Shown here: piece after piece, positions 44,482 through 53,121 of the stretch
Layout: every line of letters begins with the position of its first letter
How positions within the stretch are numbered: position 1 is the first letter of the stretch
DNA from: Betaproteobacteria bacterium
GTDB lineage: Bacteria; Pseudomonadota; Gammaproteobacteria; Burkholderiales; Rhodocyclaceae
NCBI GenBank assembly: GCA_009781175.1
Contig: WQYQ01000004.1
Coordinates: forward strand, 124,001-188,000
Direction of reading: 5' to 3'
DNA: 64,000 nt
Made by a program: the position numbers and the translations under genes
The notes under the pieces: generated by a model
The model's input: only the letters and a program-made list of their open reading frames with translations
Told to the model about the DNA's origin: nothing
The model's database searches: none

Positions 44482-46194
44482 ATGTCCAATCCCCTCGCCT
44501 TGAACCAGCAGCCGCTCGGACAACTGCTGATCACGCAAGGAGTGATCGGCGAGGATCAGTTGCGCATTGCGCTGATGGAGCAGGACCGCACCAACCAAGC
44601 GCTCGGCAAGCTGCTCGTCAAACTCGGTTTCGTGTCCGAAAGCACACTGCGCGATGCGCTCGCGCAGATTCTCGGCAAGCCGAGCGTCGACCTCTCGCGC
44701 ACCATCGTCGACCCGCTCGCGCTAGGCATGGTGCCGCAGGAGCTCGCTAAACGGCACCGCCTGCTGCCGCTCTCCTTCGACCAGGATAGCCGTGCGTTAA
44801 CGATTGCGATCAGCGATATCAACGATATCGTTGCGCTCGACAAATTGCATAGCACACTGCCCGACGACGTTTCGATCGAAACCCTGCTGGCCGGCGAAAC
44901 CGAAATTTCGCATGCGATCGAGCAGCACTACGGCTACGAGCTTTCGATCGACGGCATCCTGCATGAAATCGAAACCGGCGAAATCGATTTCCGCAGCCTC
45001 GCCAGCTCCGGCGATGAATACAGCCAGCCCGTCGTGCGCCTCATTGATGCGCTGCTCGCCGACGCGGTCAAGCGCGAAGCGTCCGACATCCACTTCGAAC
45101 CGGAAGCCAACTTTCTGCGCATCCGCTACCGCATCGACGGCATCCTGCGCGAGATCCGCGTGCTGCACCGCTCCTATTGGGCGGCGATGTCGGTGCGCCT
45201 GAAAGTGATGGCCAATCTGAACATCGCCGAAACCCGCGCGCCCCAGGACGGACGCGTTTCGCTCAACATCACCGGCCGCGCGGTGGACTTCCGCGTTTCG
45301 TCGCAGCCGACGATTCACGGCGAAAACATCGTGCTGCGGGTTCTCGACCGTCAAAAGGGGATCGTCGCCCTCGGCGAACTTGGCTTGGCCGACCAGCAGC
45401 TCGACACCCTGAAGCTGATGATCGCCCGTCCGGAAGGCATCATCCTCGTCACCGGACCAACCGGCAGCGGCAAAACCACGACGCTGTATTCGATCCTTAG
45501 CCACATCAACGACGAGGGGGTCAACATCATGACCCTCGAAGACCCGGTCGAATACCCGATGTCGATGATCCGCCAGACTTCGATCGCGGAAACCGCGAAA
45601 CTCGACTTCGCGGGCGGCGTCCGCTCGATGATGCGGCAAGATCCGGACATCATTCTGGTCGGCGAAATCCGCGACGCCGACACTGCGGAAATGGCGTTCC
45701 GCGCCGCGATGACGGGCCACCAGGTTTATTCCACCCTGCACACGAATTCAGCGCTCGGCGTGATTCCGCGCCTCCTTGACATCGGCATCCTGCCCGACAT
45801 CATGGCGGGCAATATCATCGGCGTCATTGCTCAACGCCTGGTGCGGCGCCTCTGCCCGCATTGCAAACGCGCGCGCGCGCCGGAAGATTTCGAACTGCGC
45901 CTGATGGGCATATCGGTCGAGCGCGCGCCCACGGCGATCCACGACTCGGCCGGTTGCGCGCGCTGCGAATTTCAGGGCTTCCGCGGGCGCACCGCGATCA
46001 TGGAACTCCTGCGCATGGACGCCGACCTCGACGAACTCGTGGCGCGCCGCGCCACCCAGCGCGAAGTCCGCAACGCGGCGCGCTCGAAAGGATTCCGCAC
46101 CTTGGCCGAGGACGGCATCCGCCGCGTGCTCGACGGCACGACCTCGCTGGCCGAACTGACCCGGGTGGTCGATATGACCGACCGCATGAACTGA
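44482..46194 (+). CDS. mshE: Pilus extension ATPase MshE (GspE/PulE family)
   Basis: Hexameric ATPase of 570 residues. The N-terminal MshEN region carries two motifs, PLGQLLITQGVIGEDQLRIAL and LGKLLVKLGFVSESTLRDAL, a type that binds c-di-GMP in MshE homologues. Catalytic features are Walker A GPTGSGKTT, Asp box VNIMTLEDPVEYP, Walker B DIILVGEIRD and His box TGHQVYSTLHTN. Zinc-binding cysteines are at 458, 461, 492 and 495 (CPHC, CARC). It powers pilus extension with the platform protein encoded next. Confidence 0.95.
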   Translation: MSNPLALNQQPLGQLLITQGVIGEDQLRIALMEQDRTNQALGKLLVKLGFVSESTLRDALAQILGKPSVDLSRTIVDPLALGMVPQELAKRHRLLPLSFDQDSRALTIAISDINDIVALDKLHSTLPDDVSIETLLAGETEISHAIEQHYGYELSIDGILHEIETGEIDFRSLASSGDEYSQPVVRLIDALLADAVKREASDIHFEPEANFLRIRYRIDGILREIRVLHRSYWAAMSVRLKVMANLNIAETRAPQDGRVSLNITGRAVDFRVSSQPTIHGENIVLRVLDRQKGIVALGELGLADQQLDTLKLMIARPEGIILVTGPTGSGKTTTLYSILSHINDEGVNIMTLEDPVEYPMSMIRQTSIAETAKLDFAGGVRSMMRQDPDIILVGEIRDADTAEMAFRAAMTGHQVYSTLHTNSALGVIPRLLDIGILPDIMAGNIIGVIAQRLVRRLCPHCKRARAPEDFELRLMGISVERAPTAIHDSAGCARCEFQGFRGRTAIMELLRMDADLDELVARRATQREVRNAARSKGFRTLAEDGIRRVLDGTTSLAELTRVVDMTDRMN

Positions 46195-46204
46195 GCGCCC
46201 GCCC

Positions 46205-47407
46205 ATGGCTGTATTCGCTTATCGCGCAATGAACCGCGGCGGCCGTCTGGTGCGGGGCGAAATGGAGGCGAGCAATCTCGTCGACCTCGAACTGCGCTTG
46301 CACCGCATGGACCTCGACTTCATCAACGGCGAGCCCAGCCGCGGCATGGCGCTGTGGCGGCGCGGCCGAATTCCGCCGCGCGAGGTCATGCACTTTTGCT
46401 TCCACCTCGAACAACTGACGCGGGCCGGCGTGCCGATCATCGAATCGCTGTGCGATTTGCGCGATTCGACCGAGCATCCACGCTTCCGCGAAATCGTCGC
46501 GGGCCTCGTCGAAAGCATCGCGGGCGGACTGAGCCTCTCGCAAGCGATGGCCGAGCACCCCGCGGCTTTTGATGCGGTGTTCTGCGCGCTGATCCGCGCC
46601 GGAGAAGCCACCGGCAACCTGCCCGAAGTGCTCGCCAGCCTCAACGAATCGCTCAAACGCAGCGATGAACTCGCAAGCTATACGCGGCGGCTCGTCATCT
46701 ACCCGGCGTTTGTACTCTGTACGATCATGGTCGCGACCGGGGTTGCGATGCTCTATGTGGTGCCGGAATTGTCGAAGCTTTTTCTTTCGATCGGCGCCAC
46801 GCTGCCCTTGCATACCCGGATTCTGATCAGCATCTCGCATTTGATCGCCCAGCATGGCGGATGGCTGCTGGCATTTATCGTCATCGGCGGGATCGGGCTG
46901 AAAATCCTGACGCAACAAAACCCCGGCATGCGGCTCAAGGTCGATCGCCTCAAACTCTCCGCGCCGCTGTTCGGCGAGGTCTATCGGAAAATCGTGCTGG
47001 CGCGTTTCGCCTCGCTGTTTTCGATGATGTACGCCTCCGGGATTCCAATCATCGACGCCATCAAAATCGCCCAGGACGTTGCGGGCAATATGGTCGTCCG
47101 CCGTGCGCTCGGCGCGGTCGAACAACTGATTGCCGAAGGGCAGAACGTCACCGCGGCATTCACGCAGATCGGCCTGTTTCCACCGCTCGTCATACGCATG
47201 CTGCGGGTCGGCGAAAATACCGGCGCCCTGGACCAGGCGCTCGGCAATGTAAGCTACTTTTACGAGCGCGACGTGCGCGAATCGATCCTCAAGCTCCAGA
47301 CGATGATCGAGCCGCTGCTCACGGTCCTCCTCGGCGCACTGTTAATGTGGGTGATGATTTCCGTGCTCGGGCCGATTTACGATGTCATCACGAAAATGAA
47401 AGTCTAA
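46205..47407 (+). CDS. mshG: Pilus inner-membrane platform protein MshG (GspF family)
   Basis: Product of 400 residues with two GspF repeats (FCFHLEQLTRAGVPIIESLCDL and KIVLARFASLFSMMYASGIPI) and three to four membrane helices (about 168-190, 215-238 and 370-390). The sequence FALNSL-type cytoplasmic lobe is replaced by RLVRGEMEASNLVDLELRL at the N-terminus, normal for the family. Its TAA stop overlaps the solo repeat end at 47407. Confidence 0.93.
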   Translation: MAVFAYRAMNRGGRLVRGEMEASNLVDLELRLHRMDLDFINGEPSRGMALWRRGRIPPREVMHFCFHLEQLTRAGVPIIESLCDLRDSTEHPRFREIVAGLVESIAGGLSLSQAMAEHPAAFDAVFCALIRAGEATGNLPEVLASLNESLKRSDELASYTRRLVIYPAFVLCTIMVATGVAMLYVVPELSKLFLSIGATLPLHTRILISISHLIAQHGGWLLAFIVIGGIGLKILTQQNPGMRLKVDRLKLSAPLFGEVYRKIVLARFASLFSMMYASGIPIIDAIKIAQDVAGNMVVRRALGAVEQLIAEGQNVTAAFTQIGLFPPLVIRMLRVGENTGALDQALGNVSYFYERDVRESILKLQTMIEPLLTVLLGALLMWVMISVLGPIYDVITKMKV

Positions 47408-47416
47408 GAACCTGTT
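47407..47416 (+). repeat. Solo AGAACCTGTT end sequence
   Basis: Exactly the 10-bp terminal sequence of the repeat family, sharing its first base with the mshG TAA stop and ending directly before the next ATG. No second end is nearby. It replaces any clear ribosome-binding site. Confidence 0.55.
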
Positions 47417-48964
47417 ATGACGCGCCGCTGCATTCTTATGCTCGACTCGGAAGGCATCCGCGCCTGGTTTTGGCGCGCTGGATGGCTGGCGGAAGGACCT
47501 CAATTCCCGTCCGGAGAAGAAGGCTACAACGCCTTCGCCGCATGGCTGGGCAGCCAGTCCGGCACGCATATCACCCTGGTTGCAGACTATGTCGAGGAAG
47601 GCTTCCAGTTTGAAACGATTCCCTATGTCACGGGGCGTGACCGTAAAGCATTACTGAGCCGTAAACAGGGACAGCTCTTCTACGGCTCGCCTTATGCGTC
47701 GGCGATTCCGCTCGGGCGGGAACGCGGCGGGCGGCGCGACGAACGCGTCCTCTTTGTCGCCCTGACGCGCCCGGCGCTGCTCGAACCCTGGGTCGAACGC
47801 CTGCGCCGTGCCGATACGGTCATCGCCGGCATCAGTACAACGGCGCTCTTGATCGGCGGCGCATTGCGCCAGCAGCAGTTCCGCGCGCAAGCGCACCTGC
47901 TGACGGTTTGCCAAACCACGGCCGGGATTCGGCAAACCTTGTTCGAAGACGGCAAATTGCGTTTCTCGCGGCTTGCCGCGCGTTCGCCCAATGACCCCGA
48001 CTGGAGCGAAAGCGTATTTTTCGAAGTCCAGAAAACCTATCAATATCTAGTCGCCCAGCGCGCGCTCGTGCGCGGCTCGCAATTGGCGGTCGCCATTTTT
48101 GCGGCATTCGAAGAGCATACGGCGCTCAGAACCCATTGCACGGATAACGATCTGCTCAGCTTTACGCTGCTCGATATTGCGGAACAGGCCCGGCAGCTCG
48201 GCTTGCGCAATCAACTCTCAAGTTCGGATGCCTCTCCTCTGCTCGCGCAGCTGGCCGTGCGTAACACAGGGCCGACGCAATTAGCGCCGGCGCGCGACCG
48301 TCAGAGCTACCATTGGTGGCTAGCGCAACGCATCACGCTGTATGCCGGCGTGTGTGGCTTGATCTTGGCACTTGGACTCGCCGCCAAAACGGAGATGGAC
48401 ACGCGCACGCTCCTACAGACGCGCGACGAGATTCGCCTCGATACGCAAGCCAACCAGTTCCGCTACGAGCGCCTGCTCGCCTCCCTGCCCCAATTGCCTG
48501 CTCCAGTGGATTCGATCCAGGGCGTCATCGGTGAGCTCGATCAGCTCACAAAGCTCGGCGATGGCCCAACGCCGGACCTGGTTCGCATCAGCCGGGTTCT
48601 GAACCGCCACCCCGAAATCGAATTGCAGCGCGTCGACTGGACGCTTCCCGATCAGGCGCCTGCGACGGTGGGATCGGCGCCCGGCAGTACTCAAGACGTC
48701 CAACGCGAAGCAAGGTCCATCACACTGTTGTACGCGCGACTGCTCTCGAACAGCCCGCTCAGTCAGCGCGAAACGGTCGATGCCGTAAATATGCTCCTGG
48801 ACGATCTGCGCCGCGAAGGCGCACTCGAAGCCAGCGTCCAGCGGCTGCCGTTCGAGTATGGTTCCGATCGCACCCTGCGCAGCGCGAACGAAAATAACAC
48901 CAGCGAGACGCGCAGAATCGATGTCGTGTTGCGCATCAGCTTTCCGATCGGAAACCGCCCATGA
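47417..48964 (+). CDS. Pilus assembly protein, MshI/PilM-PilN or GspL-like
   Basis: Product of 515 residues. The N-terminal 290 residues are cytoplasmic (RRCILMLDSEGIRAWFWRAG, IPYVTGRDRKALLSRKQGQLF) and resemble the actin-like PilM/GspL region loosely. One membrane helix lies near 305-325 (ITLYAGVCGLILALGLAA). A periplasmic coiled coil and a ferredoxin-like PilN-type domain follow. Position between mshG and a PilO-like gene supports this. I do not see the full ATP motifs of PilM. The upstream region lacks a good ribosome site. Confidence 0.7.
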   Translation: MTRRCILMLDSEGIRAWFWRAGWLAEGPQFPSGEEGYNAFAAWLGSQSGTHITLVADYVEEGFQFETIPYVTGRDRKALLSRKQGQLFYGSPYASAIPLGRERGGRRDERVLFVALTRPALLEPWVERLRRADTVIAGISTTALLIGGALRQQQFRAQAHLLTVCQTTAGIRQTLFEDGKLRFSRLAARSPNDPDWSESVFFEVQKTYQYLVAQRALVRGSQLAVAIFAAFEEHTALRTHCTDNDLLSFTLLDIAEQARQLGLRNQLSSSDASPLLAQLAVRNTGPTQLAPARDRQSYHWWLAQRITLYAGVCGLILALGLAAKTEMDTRTLLQTRDEIRLDTQANQFRYERLLASLPQLPAPVDSIQGVIGELDQLTKLGDGPTPDLVRISRVLNRHPEIELQRVDWTLPDQAPATVGSAPGSTQDVQREARSITLLYARLLSNSPLSQRETVDAVNMLLDDLRREGALEASVQRLPFEYGSDRTLRSANENNTSETRRIDVVLRISFPIGNRP

Positions 48965-49554
48965 ACTGGAATGCCTCTACGCGCCGTTTTGCACTCGCCG
49001 CCCTTGTGTCGCTCGGCATGATCGTCATTGGAGCCGGCTTCCTCAGTGCAGCGCTGAAACGGCACGCACTGGCGCAAAGCGAATACCAACACGCCTTCGA
49101 TGCCCGCGCGCGCATCGGTGCCCGCCTCAACAAAGCGCAATACGACGAACCGGCCATCCGCCGCGCGCTGCAACGCTTTACAGAGCTTGAAAAAACCGGC
49201 CTGATCGGCGAGGAACGGCGTCTCGAATGGGCGGATCGAATCAATCGCATTCGGGCCAGTCGGCGTATCCCTGCAATCGATTTCGAACTTTCGCCGCAAC
49301 GCACCATAGGCCATACGTTTCCAGGCCTGAGCATCAGCGCCAGCAGCATGACGCTACGCGCAAAACTGCTTCACGAAGGCGATTTGATCCGTATTCTTAC
49401 AGACTTGAAAGCACCAGGCAGTGCGCTTGTATTACCGCGACATTGCTTGATCGAGCGCAACGCCGGGGACGGCGACGAGAATACGATCGCCATAAGCGCT
49501 GTGTGTGAGTTAGACTGGATTACCTTGAACTTGGCAGCCCCCGATTCACCATGA
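48961..49554 (+). CDS. PilO/MshJ-like pilus assembly protein
   Basis: Product of 197 residues with one N-terminal membrane helix (about 11-32, ALAALVSLGMIVIGAGFLSAAL), a helical coiled region, and a C-terminal beta/alpha part with LRAKLLHEGDLIRILTDLKA that fits the PilO/GspM ferredoxin-like fold. It overlaps both neighbours by 4 bases, so it is translated with them. Assignment rests on size, topology and gene order rather than a diagnostic motif. Confidence 0.65.
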   Translation: MNWNASTRRFALAALVSLGMIVIGAGFLSAALKRHALAQSEYQHAFDARARIGARLNKAQYDEPAIRRALQRFTELEKTGLIGEERRLEWADRINRIRASRRIPAIDFELSPQRTIGHTFPGLSISASSMTLRAKLLHEGDLIRILTDLKAPGSALVLPRHCLIERNAGDGDENTIAISAVCELDWITLNLAAPDSP

Positions 49555-49937
49555 AACCGCATGCCTACATCAAGATTTTCGCCCTGCTGGCCGTACTCCC
49601 AGCGTATGCTCCGGCTGCAACGGAATCAGTGAGCGATCCCGCCGCGGGGCTTGGCCGCCTGTTTATGAGTCAGGACAAGCGTGCCATGCTGGATGCTGCG
49701 CGTGCGCGCAACCTGCCCACCAACAACCTCGCGGAGTACAGCAAACTCCGGCTCGACGGCATTGTCGTGCGTAGCGACGGCCGCAAAACAGTCTGGCTTA
49801 ACGGTACCCCAATGCACGATCGCATGCCGGTCGAGCGCGTTGGGACCAACAGTGCCCGCGTAATCGTCTCTCCCGGCCATGCGGTCGATCTTCCCGTAGG
49901 CAGCACGATTCAGTTCGTCTCCGATACCAGTCAGTGA
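49551..49937 (+). CDS. MshK/PilP-like periplasmic protein
   Basis: Product of 128 residues with a signal peptide (about 1-22, IFALLAVLPAYAPAATES) and a small beta domain: YSKLRLDGIVVRSDGRKTVWLNG followed by VIVSPGHAVDLPVGSTIQF. The KLRLDGIVV-x-WLNG pattern is that of MshK and GspC/PilP homology regions that contact the secretin. It overlaps its neighbours by 4 bases on both sides. Confidence 0.72.
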   Translation: MKPHAYIKIFALLAVLPAYAPAATESVSDPAAGLGRLFMSQDKRAMLDAARARNLPTNNLAEYSKLRLDGIVVRSDGRKTVWLNGTPMHDRMPVERVGTNSARVIVSPGHAVDLPVGSTIQFVSDTSQ

Positions 49938-51037
49938 CGCATCGGGTTCGCCGCGGCTTCGCGCTCCCAGTTTTCCTACTCGCGGTTTTCGGCGCCGGCA
50001 TCGCTTGGGTCGTGTATACGGCACAGCTCTTTGGCGGATTCAGCCAACGCTCGCAGTTGCAAACCGAAACCGCGCTCCGGCGCGCGCGCGAGGCACTGAT
50101 TCAGAACGCTGTTTGGGAAGACTCGTCGCCAGGCGCGCTGCTCTGCCCGGATATCACAAAAGGCGATGGCACGGCGGATGCAAGTTGCAGCGCGGGAGTC
50201 ATCGGACGCTTCCCCTGGAGGACACTTGGCATCGATCCGCCGCGCGACGGCGCTGGCGAATGCTTGTGGTACGCCTTGTCCGGCGATGCGCGCAAGCAGT
50301 TGCATGTGGAATGGCGCGGCCAGAACGGCACGTATCAAGCCATGAACCCCGGCTGGAGCGGTTCGATGACATTGCATGACCGTGTGGCCAATACAAACAC
50401 CAACGTCATCGCTGTTTTATTCGCTCCGGGGCCGCCGCTTCCCGGCCAGGCCCGCAGCATCAACAACAGCCGATGTCACGGCGGCCCGCCGGCGGCATTT
50501 TTGGAGGCGCTCGATGGCATCAACAACGCCTCGGGCACGGTGGCCGTTCGCGCCGAGGCACAAGCGGGCTTCAACGACCGCGTGCTCGCGATCACGGCGC
50601 GCGATCTTTACACCGCGGTCGCGCCACGCGTGCTGTCGGAGCTTGCCGGAACAGACCCCGTATATGGCTTGCGCGCATTACTCAGTATTGCGCCAGCAAG
50701 CACCTGGGGCGACGAGGACGGAAATCCGCGGATCGATTTCACCGATCCGATGGTCGTAGCGGCCTTCCCCGCTCCCGCAGCGGGTCAAAACCCGGCGCCT
50801 TATCCAATCACAACGAACGGCTGCACGGAATATGTCGCCACCAATGACAACGGCAATACCGTATCGGCCCCAGGTATTTACAGCATCGAATGGCTTTGTT
50901 TCAACCAATGGACCCAATACATTCAGTTCCACCCGGACAGTTCGGATCAAGTGACGCTTTCGATGTCCCAATCAGGCTGGCAGGCGAGCGCAAGCCCTTT
51001 CAATTCAACACGCCTGCGGCGTATCCCCATCGAGTGA
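49934..51037 (+). CDS. Large minor pilin-like protein (GspK-like, non-canonical prepilin)
   Basis: Product of 367 residues. The N-terminus is RRGFALPVFLLAVFGAGIAWVV: Gly before Phe and a hydrophobic helix as in prepilins, but Pro at +4 and Val at +5, with no Glu5. Lack of Glu5 is known for tip pseudopilins such as GspK. The globular part has several cysteines and the phrase RFPWRTLGIDPPRDGAGECLW; the following pilin has the related LLPWETLGIRAIDGWG. It probably caps the pilus. Overlaps the next gene by 4 bases (GTGA). Confidence 0.75.
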   Translation: MTHRVRRGFALPVFLLAVFGAGIAWVVYTAQLFGGFSQRSQLQTETALRRAREALIQNAVWEDSSPGALLCPDITKGDGTADASCSAGVIGRFPWRTLGIDPPRDGAGECLWYALSGDARKQLHVEWRGQNGTYQAMNPGWSGSMTLHDRVANTNTNVIAVLFAPGPPLPGQARSINNSRCHGGPPAAFLEALDGINNASGTVAVRAEAQAGFNDRVLAITARDLYTAVAPRVLSELAGTDPVYGLRALLSIAPASTWGDEDGNPRIDFTDPMVVAAFPAPAAGQNPAPYPITTNGCTEYVATNDNGNTVSAPGIYSIEWLCFNQWTQYIQFHPDSSDQVTLSMSQSGWQASASPFNSTRLRRIPIE

Positions 51038-51723
51038 AACGACGGCCTGTTCAGTACGGCTTCACGCTGATCGAAATGGCGGTCGCTCTAGCGATCGTCG
51101 CGTTGCTTGCCGGCGGGATTTTATTGGCGACACGCGTGCAACTTACGCAACGCCAAAACACCGAGACACGGCAGGCACTGGAGGAAGCGCGCGAGGCATT
51201 GCTCGCCTACGCCGCGGTCAATGGCAAATTACCTTGTCCTGCGCAGGGCGGAGCCCCCGGACAAGGCGAGGAAGCACGCGACGGCGGCGGAGCCTGCAAC
51301 GTGAAACGCGGCTTGCTGCCCTGGGAAACGCTCGGCATCCGTGCCATCGACGGCTGGGGACGGCGCCTGGCCTACCTGCCCGACAGCGGGTTTACAAGCA
51401 AACCGGCCCTCACAACGCAAGGAACTATTCAAATCCAGGACGGCACGGGTACCATGCTGGCGTCAACAGGCGCTGTCGCTGCCGCGGTCTGGTCCTGGGG
51501 CGCGAATGGCTACTTCGCAACATTGCCGAACGGAAGTACGCTGGACGGCAGCGCGGCCGGCAGGGATGAAACAACGAACGGCATGCCAACAGGCACCACC
51601 ATAATCTCGCGCGACGAATCGGAAAACACGGCCGATCCGGGCGGACGCTTCGACGATCAAGTCATCTGGATTTCGCGCTTCATCCTCTTTGGCCGGATGA
51701 TCAATGCAGGGCAACTCCCCTGA
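51034..51723 (+). CDS. Type IV prepilin-like minor pilin
   Basis: Product of 229 residues. The GTG at 51034 gives KRRPVQYGFTLIEMAVALA, a canonical prepilin site with cleavage after Gly and Glu at +5. The longer frame from 50890 overlaps the previous gene and is rejected. The globular part has CPAQGG, GACNVKRGLLPWETLGIRAIDGWGRRLAYLP and a C-terminal FDDQVIWISRFILFGRM helix. A prepilin peptidase is not in the window. Confidence 0.85.
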   Translation: MKRRPVQYGFTLIEMAVALAIVALLAGGILLATRVQLTQRQNTETRQALEEAREALLAYAAVNGKLPCPAQGGAPGQGEEARDGGGACNVKRGLLPWETLGIRAIDGWGRRLAYLPDSGFTSKPALTTQGTIQIQDGTGTMLASTGAVAAAVWSWGANGYFATLPNGSTLDGSAAGRDETTNGMPTGTTIISRDESENTADPGGRFDDQVIWISRFILFGRMINAGQLP

Positions 51724-51780
51724 TTGTTTCGACTCACCGAACTTGACCCCACGCGAACACCCGCAAGACACTTGCATTCA

Positions 51781-53121
51781 ATGAAGCACACCGCAGAAAC
51801 CTTTATGCAGCGATTGCGTTCGGCAGGCATCGAGCCTGGCGACAGCGAAGAATTGCGTCTGCAAAAATCCCTGCTCGTTTTCGCCAGCGGCCTCGTCAGC
51901 ATTGCCTCGATCGGCTGGCTGCTGATCTATTGGGCGCTCGGCCCCAAGCTTTCAACGACACTGCCGTTCGTATTGCAGCTCACGATCTCCGCCAATCTGG
52001 TGATTTACGCGTGGTCGGGAAGCTTTCCCGTCTTCCGCTTCAGCCAGCTTGCGGTCTTTCTGTTTTTCCCGTTCATTGCCCAATGGGCCCTGGGCAATTT
52101 CGTCAATGCATCGGGCGTGATTCTGTGGGGCCTGCTTGCCCCGATCGGCGCGCTGCTTTGCTCGGGGACGCGCGAGTCCTTGCCCTGGTTCGTCGCATAT
52201 CTGTTCCTGACACTGCTCACGGGCATTTTCGAGTTTTTGCTCGCCGACAGTCCGATCGCGCGCGCAAGCCCTGTCCCGCTACGGATTTCGATGGCTTTTT
52301 TCGCGTTGAATTTTGCGACGCTCTCGACCTTCGTCTGGCTCTTACTGCGTTTTGCAATCGCGGAACGCCAAAAAGCACGCGAAGCGCTTGAAGACGCTCA
52401 CCGGCTTTTGGGCATGGAACAGGAGCGTTCGGAAAGGCTGCTTCTCAACGTCCTCCCCCAACCGATCGCGGAAAGACTCAAGGATGAAAATCAGACAATC
52501 GCGGACGGTTTTCCCGAAGTCACCGTCATGTTCGCCGACATTGTGAACTTCACGGGACTTGCCGCCAGCATGACACCGCAGCAAGTCTTCAGCATGCTCA
52601 ACCGGATTTTCTCGCATTTCGATGGGCTCGCGGAAAAACACGGCCTTGAAAAAATCAAAACGATCGGCGACGCCTATATGGTTGCAGGCGGTCTGAATAC
52701 CCGGCATGCCGAGCCCTGCGCCGCAATCGCCCGTCTGGCGCTCGACATGCGCGCATGGCTCGCGGGAGAAGGCGCGCGCGGTCCGCAACCGATTCAATTG
52801 CGCATCGGCATCGGCACAGGCCCTGTTGTCGCGGGAGTCGTCGGCAAGAAAAAATTCATTTACGACCTCTGGGGCGACACGGTTAACCTGGCCAGTCGGA
52901 TTACTGGAGAAGGCCCCCCCGGCTCGATCCAATGCGATGCGAAAACCTATTCGCTGCTTACAGGGAGTTTCGTTTTCGAGCCGCCCGTCGAGGTGCAACT
53001 CAAAGGGAAAGGTCCGGTTATCGTCTATCGGCTCCGCGGGCAAAACCCTTCCAGGCGTTCGTCAACGATGCCAAAACATCATGTCGGCGACGGGGCTGAT
53101 TCCGCCGCGCCGATGATTTGA
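51781..53121 (+). CDS. Membrane adenylate cyclase, class III
   Basis: Product of 446 residues. Six predicted membrane helices over about 35-205, a short coiled linker (EALEDAHRLLGMEQERSERLLLNVLP), then a class III cyclase domain. Metal-binding VTVMFADIVNFTG, KIKTIGDAYMVAGG and FIYDLWGDTVNLASR are present; Lys and Asp/Thr at the purine positions favour ATP over GTP. It follows the minor pilin after 57 bases on the same strand, so it may be cotranscribed, linking cAMP to the pilus. Overlaps the convergent kinase gene by 43 bases. Confidence 0.88.
   Translation: MKHTAETFMQRLRSAGIEPGDSEELRLQKSLLVFASGLVSIASIGWLLIYWALGPKLSTTLPFVLQLTISANLVIYAWSGSFPVFRFSQLAVFLFFPFIAQWALGNFVNASGVILWGLLAPIGALLCSGTRESLPWFVAYLFLTLLTGIFEFLLADSPIARASPVPLRISMAFFALNFATLSTFVWLLLRFAIAERQKAREALEDAHRLLGMEQERSERLLLNVLPQPIAERLKDENQTIADGFPEVTVMFADIVNFTGLAASMTPQQVFSMLNRIFSHFDGLAEKHGLEKIKTIGDAYMVAGGLNTRHAEPCAAIARLALDMRAWLAGEGARGPQPIQLRIGIGTGPVVAGVVGKKKFIYDLWGDTVNLASRITGEGPPGSIQCDAKTYSLLTGSFVFEPPVEVQLKGKGPVIVYRLRGQNPSRRSSTMPKHHVGDGADSAAPMI

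Noticed and set aside
50890-51033. N-terminal extension of the canonical minor pilin
   Set aside because: It overlaps the preceding gene in another frame; the GTG at 51034 gives a normal short prepilin leader with GTGA coupling.
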